22,510 nucleotides of DNA, from contig JAFGBP010000084.1 in the NCBI GenBank assembly GCA_016933095.1, positions 1-22,510 of the forward strand. The letters are read 5' to 3'. Every line of letters begins with the position of its first letter. Within the stretch, counting starts at the first letter, position 1. Under the pieces are notes generated by a model. It saw only the letters and a program-made list of their open reading frames with translations, was not told where the DNA came from and searched no databases. Below are positions 1 to 6,198 of this stretch, piece by piece. Made by a program: the position numbers and the translations under genes. The stretch comes from Candidatus Woesearchaeota archaeon (GTDB lineage: Archaea; Nanobdellota; Nanobdellia; Woesearchaeales; SM23-78).

Positions 1-107
1 ATTATGTGCCGAATACAAAAAGACAAGCTTTTTGATTATGCAACAAGTTGCATATCCTAGAGATGCCGCTTGTTTCGCTGGCAGACTGCGCAGTGCGGCC
101 TTTCTGG

Positions 108-125
108 ACGCGCCCCCTAATTTGA
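108..125 (+). repeat. Direct repeat, copy 1 (of 240-258)
   Basis: The unit is ACGCGCCCCCTAATTTGA. The second copy at 240-258 is identical except for one extra C in the C-run. The copies are 132 bp apart and bracket the structured segment. The second copy sits directly before the TATA box of the TRAM gene, so the pair could be a duplicated promoter-proximal element or the ends of a small insertion. Confidence 0.6.
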
Positions 126-239
126 GGCTGCGTTGAATATCTCGAGTGCGCAGCGCTCATCGCGCATTAGCCGAACCCTTTGCCGAGTCTAGAGTGCCCG
201 TGTCGGTTTCTTGAAGGAGCGCCGATGCGCACTCTTTCA

Positions 240-258
240 ACGCGCCCCCCTAATTTGA
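240..258 (+). repeat. Direct repeat, copy 2
   Basis: This copy has six C residues where copy 1 (108-125) has five. It ends 3 nt before the TATA-like sequence of the TRAM promoter. Confidence 0.6.
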
Positions 259-261
259 ACA

Positions 262-274
262 AAATTTATAAAAT
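262..274 (+). promoter_or_regulatory. TATA box of the TRAM gene
   Basis: AAATTTATAAAAT is a strong archaeal box A. Transcription should begin about 26 nt downstream, near 295, which leaves a leader of roughly 175-180 nt before the ATG at 475. That is very long compared with most genes in this window. Confidence 0.6.
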
Positions 275-296
275 CCAGGCTCCTAATCCAGCTTAA

Positions 297-474
297 AATA
301 CTAAGATTTTGGGAGGGTGCCAGAAGCAAGTTCTCTTTTGGAACAAACGAAACTTGTTTTGTTGTGCAAAAAACGAAGTTTTTATGCACCCTGAAATTAT
401 TTCAATTATCAGAGGTATCAAAAACCTTCAGTTTTTGGGACCCCAAAAATTTTTCAATTATCGGAGGAACTTAG
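297..474 (+). promoter_or_regulatory. Long structured 5' leader of the TRAM gene
   Basis: Hairpins seen in order are: 342-363; 364-389 (GTGCA-AAAAAC stem, GAA loop, one bulged A); and 419-437 (CAAAAAC/GTTTTTG, 5-nt loop), which can be extended by pairing 414-416 with 440-442. The 3' arm of the last hairpin (432-438) can instead pair with 443-449 (TTTTTGG/CCAAAAA), so the two hairpins exclude each other. The sequence TTTCAATTATCNGAGG occurs twice, at 400-415 and 452-467. The second copy carries the real Shine-Dalgarno GGAGG (463-467), 7 nt before the ATG. The first is a decoy-like copy partly inside the extended hairpin. The layout resembles a riboswitch, thermosensor or autoregulatory leader. 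The structures are read by eye; regulation is inference. Confidence 0.5.
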
Positions 475-900
475 ATGTACCGAGATAGAGATAGAGAACC
501 AAGAAGATTCGCCCCTGTAAAGGAAGGCGACGAGTTAGATGTAAAGATAGAGGCCGTCGGCGAAAAGGGCGACGGAATCGCGAAGAAGCAGGGATTCGTA
601 CTGTTTATCCCAAAGACCAAGTCGGGAGATGAGGTAAGGGTCCGTGTGACTAGGGTGCTGAAGAATGCAGGCTTTGCCGAAGTGATAGGAGACGCAGTGT
701 CCAAGCCAGAAGTCTCTCAGCCACCTAAGAAGGAAGTGAAAAAAGAGGAAGAATTCGAGCCAGACACAGAGAAGGATTCCGAAGACTTCGGGGATGAGAG
801 CGAAGACTCGTCAGAGGACGAGGCTGAAGAGGTCGCCGAGAAAGCCGACGAAGACTTTTCAGAAGACGCTGCTCAGGACGAAGAAGAGAAGAACGAATAA
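475..900 (+). CDS. TRAM-domain RNA-binding protein with acidic tail
   Basis: This is a 141-aa protein. Residues about 15-72 form a TRAM domain, a small beta-barrel that binds RNA, with the typical pattern of a GDE-start strand, GEKGDGIAKKQGFVLFIP, and a GDEVRVRVTRV strand. The N-terminus (YRDRDREPRR) is Arg-rich. Residues about 80-141 are a low-complexity Glu/Asp tail with no expected fold. Stand-alone TRAM proteins are common in archaea and have been reported to act as cold-shock-like RNA chaperones; the exact role here is not known. The ATG has a strong GGAGG 7 nt upstream. The mRNA leader is unusually long and structured, so self-regulation by its own RNA-binding product is plausible. A T-rich stretch follows the stop codon. 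Confidence 0.9.
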   Translation: MYRDRDREPRRFAPVKEGDELDVKIEAVGEKGDGIAKKQGFVLFIPKTKSGDEVRVRVTRVLKNAGFAEVIGDAVSKPEVSQPPKKEVKKEEEFEPDTEKDSEDFGDESEDSSEDEAEEVAEKADEDFSEDAAQDEEEKNE

Positions 901-919
901 GCTCTTCTTGCCAATATTA

Positions 920-932
920 TTTTTTTCTTTTT
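920..932 (+). terminator. T-rich terminator after the TRAM gene
   Basis: Two T-runs (TTTTTTT, then TTTTT after one C) lie 20 nt after the stop codon. Oligo-T without a strong hairpin is the usual archaeal termination signal. Confidence 0.5.
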
Positions 933-938
933 ACACTA

Positions 939-975
939 TTCCAATAGATGTTTCTCTGTTCCAATAGAAGTTTCT
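939..975 (+). repeat. Two tandem 17-bp units upstream of the surface-protein gene
   Basis: TTCCAATAGATGTTTCT (939-955) and TTCCAATAGAAGTTTCT (959-975) differ at one base and are spaced exactly 20 bp apart, about two helix turns. An inverted repeat (907-913 CTTGCCA with 994-1000 TGGCAAG) encloses them, and a T8 run follows at 1004-1011. Even helical spacing upstream of a promoter suggests a regulator binding site; this is inference. Confidence 0.45.
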
Positions 976-1015
976 ATCTCCTTACGATCCTTCTGGCAAG
1001 CGCTTTTTTTTGACA

Positions 1016-1027
1016 AGATTTATAAGC
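1016..1027 (+). promoter_or_regulatory. TATA box of the beta-helix surface-protein gene
   Basis: AGATTTATAAGC lies about 43 nt before the ATG at 1064. Transcription from about 1047 would give a leader of roughly 17 nt that contains the AGGGAGG ribosome-binding sequence touching the start codon. Confidence 0.55.
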
Positions 1028-1063
1028 TTCTCTCCATAGAAAAATACAAAAGAGGCAGGGAGG

Positions 1064-4018
1064 ATGCTATCACAAAGGCTGTTTATGATAGGACTATTGC
1101 TGGCGATAGCCCTGTCCTCAAGCGCCTACGCGGCCCCATCTATCACATTCAATTCTCCGCAAGCAGGATACCTGTGGGATGATTTCAAGATCAACGTGAC
1201 GACAAACACCTCAGCCTCTTGCACATACTCCATCAACCAGACATTAGGAGGAGCGCTCGTGATTCAGGGCAGTCTCGGGACCGGAACCTCTCATCAGGCC
1301 AGCGTATCTTACTCTGCCCTGCCAAGGGCGAAGAACCTGACGATCTACGTCTCCTGCGACGCAGGAGGCACGGCCAAGGCAAGCCGCCAGATATTATCAG
1401 ACCTGAAATGTCAGGACGCCATCGGAACGGACTGGACGCTGGGACACGACCTGGCCTGCAACAGCACAGCGGCACCGGTCCTTACATTCTCAGGAGCATA
1501 CTCGCTCGACTGCGCAGGCCACTCGATAACAGGCAGCCGAAGCACAGGATACATAATCTTCAACGAGAGCACTCCATCAGGCTATTCTGTAGAGAACTGC
1601 GCCATAAGCAACGCGGGAGTCGTGTTTTGGGCAACCCAGACGACTGCCAGCTACACCATGCAGAATAACGTCATAGACAACATAAACGCGGCACTCCAAA
1701 TTACCAATGATGCTCCTGGAGGAACGGCGAGCAGCATACTCTTCCAGAACAACACCATAACAAACGCAGAATTCGGCCTGATCATCTCCGGATTATGCGG
1801 GAGCACTATCCGAGACAACACATTCACAGACCTGACAGAAGGAGCCGTCAGAATAAAATCCGACGACGCGACCCTGCTAGACTGCCAATCGGATCGTAAC
1901 TTGATACAGGACAACACGTTCCAAGGCATATCATCGAGCGCCATACACCTCTGGTTCACCTCGTACGCTGAGATAATCGACAACGTAATATCCTTATCGG
2001 GAGATGCGAAAGGAATCCTCATCTCAGCAGGTGATGCCGAATCCGTCGGGACTGCAGGCCACACCATTTCCGGGAACACGATAGAAGGAGGCAGCAGCAG
2101 CCTCTACCTATACTATTTTGGCGGGTCAGGGAATGCGAATAGCAACATAACAGGGCTCAATCTTACAGGTAACATCTTCAACAGCGCATTAAACGCAGTC
2201 TATTCCTCTACACGCCTCATCAATCCCGTAATAACAAAGAACCAGTTCCTTAACGCCGGCATGGAAAGCCTATTCTCTGGGATAGGACCATTGGAGCTGA
2301 GCTTCAACGGTGAAGGCAACTACTGGGGGCATGACGACTGCTCTTTTCTCGGATCTGCCATGATCCCAGGGGCAGACTCGAACAGCACAGACATTGTTGA
2401 CAGCTACGCATACCTCACTCCTGAATTCCGACCAAGATGTTACTTCAACGCGAGCATCAGCATCATATCCCCCCAGGCAATTGTATATCATAACCACACG
2501 CTCCTAGTGAACCTCTCATCCTCAAACGCCAACTCAGTCTGGTTCCACAACGGCTCTGCAACAGAACCCTACACAACTCCCGCATACAGGACCTTCAAGG
2601 AAGGAAAGACGACGATAACTGCCTATGCAAATGACACCTACGGAGACGTGAATCAGACCTCGGTCTCGTTCACGATCGACACCCAGCCACCCGAGATATC
2701 AGACCCTTACCCTTCAGGAGAAGCCTACACGACCTCAGAATTCATAACTATCTCTGTCGAGACCGACGAGGATGCAGAGTGCAGGTTCTCAGACTTGGAC
2801 TTGCCATACGACGAGATGGAGAACAACTTCTCATCCCACGGAGACGAGCACTCCGAGGCTTACCCCGTCTCTGTGGGGAACTCGTACGTGATATATGTTA
2901 GGTGTGTGGACGAATACGGCTTCAACAACACAGAATCAGCGGTCATCTCGTTCAACGTCACAGACGTCCCTCCTGACGGGGGAGGCGATATCGGAGCAGC
3001 TCCGCCTGTTGCGTCAACCGACCCTGTGGAGACCAGGGTATGGAGCCAGATCGAGGCCAACCAAGTGCAGACTGTAAGGATAAGCAGGGGGGATTTCGCG
3101 CTGACAGAGCTCGAGTTCGTACTCCTAAACCCTGCAGGCCCATCGCGCATTGATGTGACAAAGCTAAGCACCCTCCCCGCTGACGTCTCTAGGATAAATG
3201 AAGGAGTAATCTACGATTACTTCTCCGTAACAGCCACTGGCATCAAGATTTCTGATATCCAAGGAATGGCAACTCTGAGGTTCCGGGTCAGCAGATCCTG
3301 GCTCATAGGGAACAACATAGATGCAAGCACTGTCACACTCATGCATTATGAAGACGGTCAATGGACCAAGCTGGGAGCAGTGTTCTTCTCGTCAGACGAC
3401 AACTATTCCTACTACGAATCGACCACTCCCGGATTCAGCTACTTTGCAGTCGTCGGCCGGAGGATGCCAGAACAGAACCAGTTGCAGGAAGATCAGGGAA
3501 GCGTCGGCCTGGGATCAGATTCAGAAAGTCCCCAGCCCAGAACTCCTGAAGTCGAAGAAGAAAAGACAATGCCGGGTGTCCAGCTCGACATCCCTGATGA
3601 AGGCTCCAACCTTCCCCTGATAATCGGTTCAGCTATCGTGATCGCCGTAGTATTGGCCGGCGCAGGGATGTTCGCTTATAACAAGTACTTTGCCAAGAAG
3701 GGAACGACTGAAAAAGTGTCTGGGTACGGGTTCGACCCTGACCAGGTCATGGGCCTGCCCCCCAACGCCGAGGCCTCAGCCTCAGCTCCGAGTCAAGGAT
3801 CCCCTCCGCCTCATCCACAAGATACGATGAGGAACGCGATATCCGAGTGTGAAGAGCATATCAACAAGAAGGACCTTGCCAAGGCGATCCAATCCTATTC
3901 CAAAGCCCTTGCAATCTACAACGAAGACCATTCCAAAGGAGCCTACAACGAAGCAGTGTACGCGATACTCTCATCGCTTCACGCGAGGATGGCGGAGCTG
4001 AGCCAGGAAAAGAGATGA
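1064..4018 (+). CDS. Membrane-anchored beta-helix surface protein (PGF-pre-PGF domain)
   Basis: This is a 984-aa protein. A signal peptide (MLSQRLF, then a hydrophobic core, cleavage near SSAYA/APS) is followed by an Ig-like segment (about 24-114) and a right-handed parallel beta-helix region rich in N-x-I/F-x-N turns (about 116-460). Two Ig-like modules follow (about 466-637). Residues about 655-800 match the PGF-pre-PGF domain of archaeal surface proteins (EANQVQTVRI through GFSYFAVVGRR). An acidic linker, a single transmembrane helix (about 850-873) and a roughly 110-residue cytosolic tail complete it. The last 65 residues look like a TPR- or MIT-like helical hairpin (NKKDLAKAIQSYSKALAIYN). 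The substrate is unknown; the beta-helix fits glycan or surface binding. AGGGAGG directly abuts the ATG. The first Ig-like module after the helix resembles one in the giant protein at 9029-14564. Confidence 0.85.
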   Translation: MLSQRLFMIGLLLAIALSSSAYAAPSITFNSPQAGYLWDDFKINVTTNTSASCTYSINQTLGGALVIQGSLGTGTSHQASVSYSALPRAKNLTIYVSCDAGGTAKASRQILSDLKCQDAIGTDWTLGHDLACNSTAAPVLTFSGAYSLDCAGHSITGSRSTGYIIFNESTPSGYSVENCAISNAGVVFWATQTTASYTMQNNVIDNINAALQITNDAPGGTASSILFQNNTITNAEFGLIISGLCGSTIRDNTFTDLTEGAVRIKSDDATLLDCQSDRNLIQDNTFQGISSSAIHLWFTSYAEIIDNVISLSGDAKGILISAGDAESVGTAGHTISGNTIEGGSSSLYLYYFGGSGNANSNITGLNLTGNIFNSALNAVYSSTRLINPVITKNQFLNAGMESLFSGIGPLELSFNGEGNYWGHDDCSFLGSAMIPGADSNSTDIVDSYAYLTPEFRPRCYFNASISIISPQAIVYHNHTLLVNLSSSNANSVWFHNGSATEPYTTPAYRTFKEGKTTITAYANDTYGDVNQTSVSFTIDTQPPEISDPYPSGEAYTTSEFITISVETDEDAECRFSDLDLPYDEMENNFSSHGDEHSEAYPVSVGNSYVIYVRCVDEYGFNNTESAVISFNVTDVPPDGGGDIGAAPPVASTDPVETRVWSQIEANQVQTVRISRGDFALTELEFVLLNPAGPSRIDVTKLSTLPADVSRINEGVIYDYFSVTATGIKISDIQGMATLRFRVSRSWLIGNNIDASTVTLMHYEDGQWTKLGAVFFSSDDNYSYYESTTPGFSYFAVVGRRMPEQNQLQEDQGSVGLGSDSESPQPRTPEVEEEKTMPGVQLDIPDEGSNLPLIIGSAIVIAVVLAGAGMFAYNKYFAKKGTTEKVSGYGFDPDQVMGLPPNAEASASAPSQGSPPPHPQDTMRNAISECEEHINKKDLAKAIQSYSKALAIYNEDHSKGAYNEAVYAILSSLHARMAELSQEKR

Positions 4019-4102
4019 TGGCCAGCCAGCAATGCTCCTTAGCGTAGTCTACAATTCCTATTATGCACTCCCTTTTTAAATCAGCCTTGCCAGAATCAAA
4101 AA

Positions 4103-4114
4103 GATTTTTAATGT
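4103..4114 (+). promoter_or_regulatory. TATA box of thpR
   Basis: GATTTTTAATGT is centred about 27 nt before the ATG at 4136, so the transcript would be leaderless. No Shine-Dalgarno is present. A second TATA-like stretch at 4072-4083 is a weaker alternative. Confidence 0.45.
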
Positions 4115-4135
4115 CAATCTTCAAGAATAGTGCCT

Positions 4136-4666
4136 ATGAGGGTATTTATCGCAGTAGACCTGTCGCCAGAAGCAAGGAACGAGATCGAGAGGGTATCAAA
4201 AGACTTCTTTGAGATAAGGTCTGCAAGGTTCGTCAGGCCTGAGAACATGCACGTCACCATGAAGTTCTTAGGAGAACTGACAGAAGACGCAGTGCACCAA
4301 GTGGCAGTCGCTCTGAAGGGCTTGGAGATACACCCTTTCAAGGTGAAATTATCAAAGCTCGGATGCTTCCCAGATGAAGCGAACCCTCACGTGCTCTGGG
4401 CGGGCGTAGAGCCTCACATGATGCTGGACCAGCTGAAGAGGATAATCGACCGCGCCCTGCCAAGCTACAAAGACGACCACCCATTCCAAAGCCACGTCAC
4501 GATCGCAAGGCTGAAATTTCCAAGGCCAGATGAGAAAACAAAGATAGCCAGCCTTGTCAAGGAGGTCAAGATAGAACCCAAGGAGTGGGAAGTGAAGAGG
4601 ATAAGGCTCATGAAGAGCACTCTCACAGAGAAAGGGGCGGTGTATGAGGAGATCAAGCTGAACTGA
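4136..4666 (+). CDS. thpR: RNA 2',3'-cyclic phosphodiesterase (2'-5' RNA ligase family)
   Basis: This 176-aa cytosolic protein of the 2H phosphoesterase family opens 2',3'-cyclic phosphates on RNA and can join 2'-5' linked ends. The two catalytic H-x-T motifs are visible: HVTMKFLGEL (His39, Thr41) and HVTIARLKF (His120, Thr122), spaced as usual. The start MRVFIAVDLS is the standard family N-terminus. An in-frame GTG two codons earlier (4130) is less likely, because the ATG at 4136 fits a leaderless transcript. The length is normal. The gene stands alone, with the surface-protein gene upstream and a convergent lipoprotein gene downstream. Its physiological RNA substrate in archaea is not well defined. 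Confidence 0.93.
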   Translation: MRVFIAVDLSPEARNEIERVSKDFFEIRSARFVRPENMHVTMKFLGELTEDAVHQVAVALKGLEIHPFKVKLSKLGCFPDEANPHVLWAGVEPHMMLDQLKRIIDRALPSYKDDHPFQSHVTIARLKFPRPDEKTKIASLVKEVKIEPKEWEVKRIRLMKSTLTEKGAVYEEIKLN

Positions 4667-4715
4667 TCACTTCTTCCAGACTTGTCAATCATTCTTCTAT
4701 TGATTACCATTCGGT

Positions 4716-4761
4716 TATCATTCCAAAGGCCTGCGGTGTTGCCGCAAGCCCCTGAATGATA
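4716..4761. other. Two-tier stem-loop between convergent genes
   Basis: An outer 8-bp perfect stem (TATCATTC 4716-4723 with GAATGATA 4754-4761) encloses GGC/GCC (4728-4730/4748-4750) and TGCGG/CCGCA (4732-4736/4742-4746) with a 5-nt loop. It lies between the ends of thpR and the lipoprotein gene. It could be a bidirectional terminator, an mRNA 3'-end stabiliser or a small dispersed repeat. Confidence 0.5.
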
Positions 4762-4812
4762 GACCTTCCCTTTCCGAACTGGTTTATTCCTTGTCTTTGG
4801 CAATCACCTCCC

Positions 4813-5133
4813 TCACTGCTGGAGCGGTGCTTCCAGCTGATAAGCCTGAATGTGATCCTGTCCGGTAACGGTTATCTTTGTCCACTGGTCGCTAGTTCTG
4901 TATCTGGTGTAGAGGGCCATCTTTCCGTTTATATCCTCGCAGTATAACTGATAGTAGAATCCTCCATCAGTTCCTTCGCATCTTATGTCCCTGACTTTGG
5001 CGCAATCCAAAGGCTTTGTCAATTCTATCAACTCCCCTGTCTTTGAGACATCATGCTTTGCGTTTGCGCATCCTGCCCCCAGCAGTGCCACTAGACCTGC
5101 TGCTGCGATTGTCGTTCTCATTGCATTCTTCAT
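4813..5133 (-). CDS. Small secreted lipoprotein, function unknown
   Basis: This is a 106-aa protein with a signal peptide (MKNAMRTT, then a hydrophobic core) and a lipobox-like LGAGC, so Cys22 is the likely lipid-anchored N-terminus of the mature protein. The mature part has three further Cys (DCAKVRDIRC and YCED), which could form a disulfide, and a compact beta-rich look (GGFYYQLYCEDINGKMALY). No known family is recognised. The ATG at 5133 is chosen over an in-frame TTG at 5142 because AAGGAG (5144-5149) sits about 10 nt before it. The gene is divergent from rps2 and convergent with thpR. Confidence 0.75.
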   Translation of the reverse strand: MKNAMRTTIAAAGLVALLGAGCANAKHDVSKTGELIELTKPLDCAKVRDIRCEGTDGGFYYQLYCEDINGKMALYTRYRTSDQWTKITVTGQDHIQAYQLEAPLQQ

Positions 5134-5197
5134 CTCAATCAACTCCTTGTTTTGCTTTTGGTTCTTGACTTTCTTTCTATAGATGAATGATGTTTTG

Positions 5198-5209
5198 CAT
5201 ATATTTAGA
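5198..5209 (-). promoter_or_regulatory. TATA box of the lipoprotein gene
   Basis: CTAAATATATGC on the minus strand predicts initiation near 5177. That gives a leader of about 44 nt containing the AAGGAG ribosome-binding sequence. Confidence 0.5.
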
Positions 5210-5277
5210 TGTTCGGTATCTCTTTTTTATCAAAAAGAAATGAGTTTTCAGCCACCATCCGGGTTTCTTCCCCAAAA

Positions 5278-5289
5278 CATTTATAAATG
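5278..5289 (+). promoter_or_regulatory. TATA box of rps2
   Basis: CATTTATAAATG predicts initiation near 5310, about 175 nt before the uS2 start. The leader length closely matches that of the TRAM gene. Confidence 0.6.
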
Positions 5290-5309
5290 TCCTGCTTTTC
5301 TCATGCCTT

Positions 5310-5487
5310 ATTAGCCCTGCATCAAGGGAGAGCCGGCCAGTCCGGGACCTTGGAGCGAACTGTTTCGGGCGATAATATCAAAAACGCCAATAACGTTTTT
5401 TGGACGAGAAATTTCGCGTGCGAAATTTCCCGTGAGAAACAGTAGCGGAACTTATTCTGTTACTGATCGAGAAAACAACTAAGAGGA
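5310..5487 (+). promoter_or_regulatory. Long structured 5' leader of rps2
   Basis: After a GC-rich part (5316-5370) come three consecutive hairpins. The first is 5379-5402 (CAAAAACG/CGTTTTTTG, 7-nt loop, one bulged T). The second is 5404-5433, with a perfect 10-bp core GAAATTTCGC/GCGAAATTTC plus ACG/CGT after one mismatch. The third is 5440-5465 (CAGTAGC/GTTACTG, one G-U pair). AAGAGG follows at 5481-5486. The first hairpin shares its TATCAAAAAC...GTTTTTGG frame with the TRAM leader. Ribosomal protein leaders often bind their own product; whether uS2 does so here is inference. Confidence 0.5.
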
Positions 5488-6093
5488 ATGGACAATATGG
5501 AAGAAGAACTACTAGTGCCAAACGAAGAGTATCTTAAGAGCGGAATCCACATAGGGACCAAGTTCAAGACGAAGTACATGAGCAACTTCATCTACAAGAC
5601 AAGGAGCGACGGCCTAAGCGTGCTGAACGTACAGCAGATAGATGCAAGGATAAAGACCATGATAAACTTCATGAGCCAATACGCCCCTGAAGAGATAATG
5701 GTCGTGGCCAGAAGGGAGAACGGCTGGAAGGCAGTCAAGCTCCTCGGCCAGCTCACAGGCATGAAGGTATACACGGGAAGATACCCTCCAGGCATATTGA
5801 CGAACATACAGCTCAAGAAGTTCACAGAGATCAAGCTGATCGTCGTGACAGACCCTTGGCCTGACAGGAACGCGGTCCAGGACGCGATAAAGATGGGAAT
5901 CCCAGTCATCGCTCTCTGCGACACCAACAACCAAGCGAACAACCTCGACCTCGTGGTTCCCTGCAACAACAAGGGCAAGAAGAGCCTCGGGCTCCTGTTC
6001 TGGCTCATAACAAAGGGCTACATGGAAGCGAGAGGGCTCATCCAGAAAGGCGGCTTTAGCCACACCATCGACGACTTCGCAGCAGAGGAATGA
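5488..6093 (+). CDS. rps2: Small ribosomal subunit protein uS2
   Basis: This 201-aa protein of the 30S subunit has the archaeal/eukaryotic form of the S2 family. Hallmarks are GIHIGTKFKTKYM near the N-terminus, the segment GLSVLNVQQIDARI, VVARRENGWKAV, the YTGRYPPGILTN loop, VVTDPWPDRNAVQDA and IPVIALCDTNN. The length is typical for archaea and there is no long C-terminal extension. Two starts are possible: ATG 5488, with GAGG almost touching it, or ATG 5497 (MEEELL), with GAGG 10 nt upstream. The first three residues are not conserved, so either works. The usual archaeal partners (RNA polymerase subunits, uS9, enolase) are not next to it; the gene stands alone with its own promoter and a T-rich 3' end. 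Confidence 0.96.
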   Translation: MDNMEEELLVPNEEYLKSGIHIGTKFKTKYMSNFIYKTRSDGLSVLNVQQIDARIKTMINFMSQYAPEEIMVVARRENGWKAVKLLGQLTGMKVYTGRYPPGILTNIQLKKFTEIKLIVVTDPWPDRNAVQDAIKMGIPVIALCDTNNQANNLDLVVPCNNKGKKSLGLLFWLITKGYMEARGLIQKGGFSHTIDDFAAEE

Positions 6094-6116
6094 GCAGTCA
6101 GTAAAGCTTTTCAAAT

Positions 6117-6144
6117 TCTTTTATCTATCTTGTTTTTCTTCTTT
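6117..6144 (+). terminator. T-rich terminator after rps2
   Basis: Several T-runs lie in this span, starting 24 nt after the stop codon and with no strong hairpin, typical of archaeal termination. Confidence 0.4.
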
Positions 6145-6154
6145 CTATAGAAAG
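6141..6154. promoter_or_regulatory. Perfect 14-bp palindrome upstream of the nucleotidyltransferase promoter
   Basis: CTTTCTATAGAAAG is perfectly symmetric and lies 10 bp before the TATA box, where an archaeal regulator could bind. Related partial sequences occur near other promoters (1030-1043, 5171-5184, 20200-20214). Confidence 0.4.
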
Positions 6155-6163
6155 AGGTTTCGC

Positions 6164-6176
6164 AAAATATATAATC
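6164..6176 (+). promoter_or_regulatory. TATA box of the nucleotidyltransferase gene
   Basis: AAAATATATAATC is centred about 26-29 nt before the ATG codons at 6193 and 6199, so the transcript is expected to start at or within a few bases of them. Confidence 0.55.
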
Positions 6177-6198
6177 AGGAAACAGGAGCAATATGGGA

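Larger units (their letters stand above)
1..258. other. Gene-free GC-rich structured intergenic region
   Basis: No credible coding frame is visible here on either strand. The stretch is rich in self-complementary segments. An A/T hairpin lies at 16-34 (7-bp stem, 5-nt loop) and a small one at 40-51. A 6-bp stem with a 3-nt loop lies at 144-158. A long imperfect stem at 191-235 pairs 191-206 with 222-235 around a loop of about 15 nt. It is GC-richer than the AT-rich promoter and leader that follow. It could hold a small non-coding RNA, the 3' region of a gene to the left, or a remnant of a mobile repeat. I found no C/D-box, tRNA or rRNA signature, so no function is assigned. Confidence 0.45.

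Noticed and set aside
5316..5375. Possible tRNA or box C/D RNA in the GC-rich start of the rps2 leader
   Set aside because: No T-arm GTTCGA-type motif, no acceptor pairing, and no C (RTGATGA) and D (CTGA) boxes in the right spacing.
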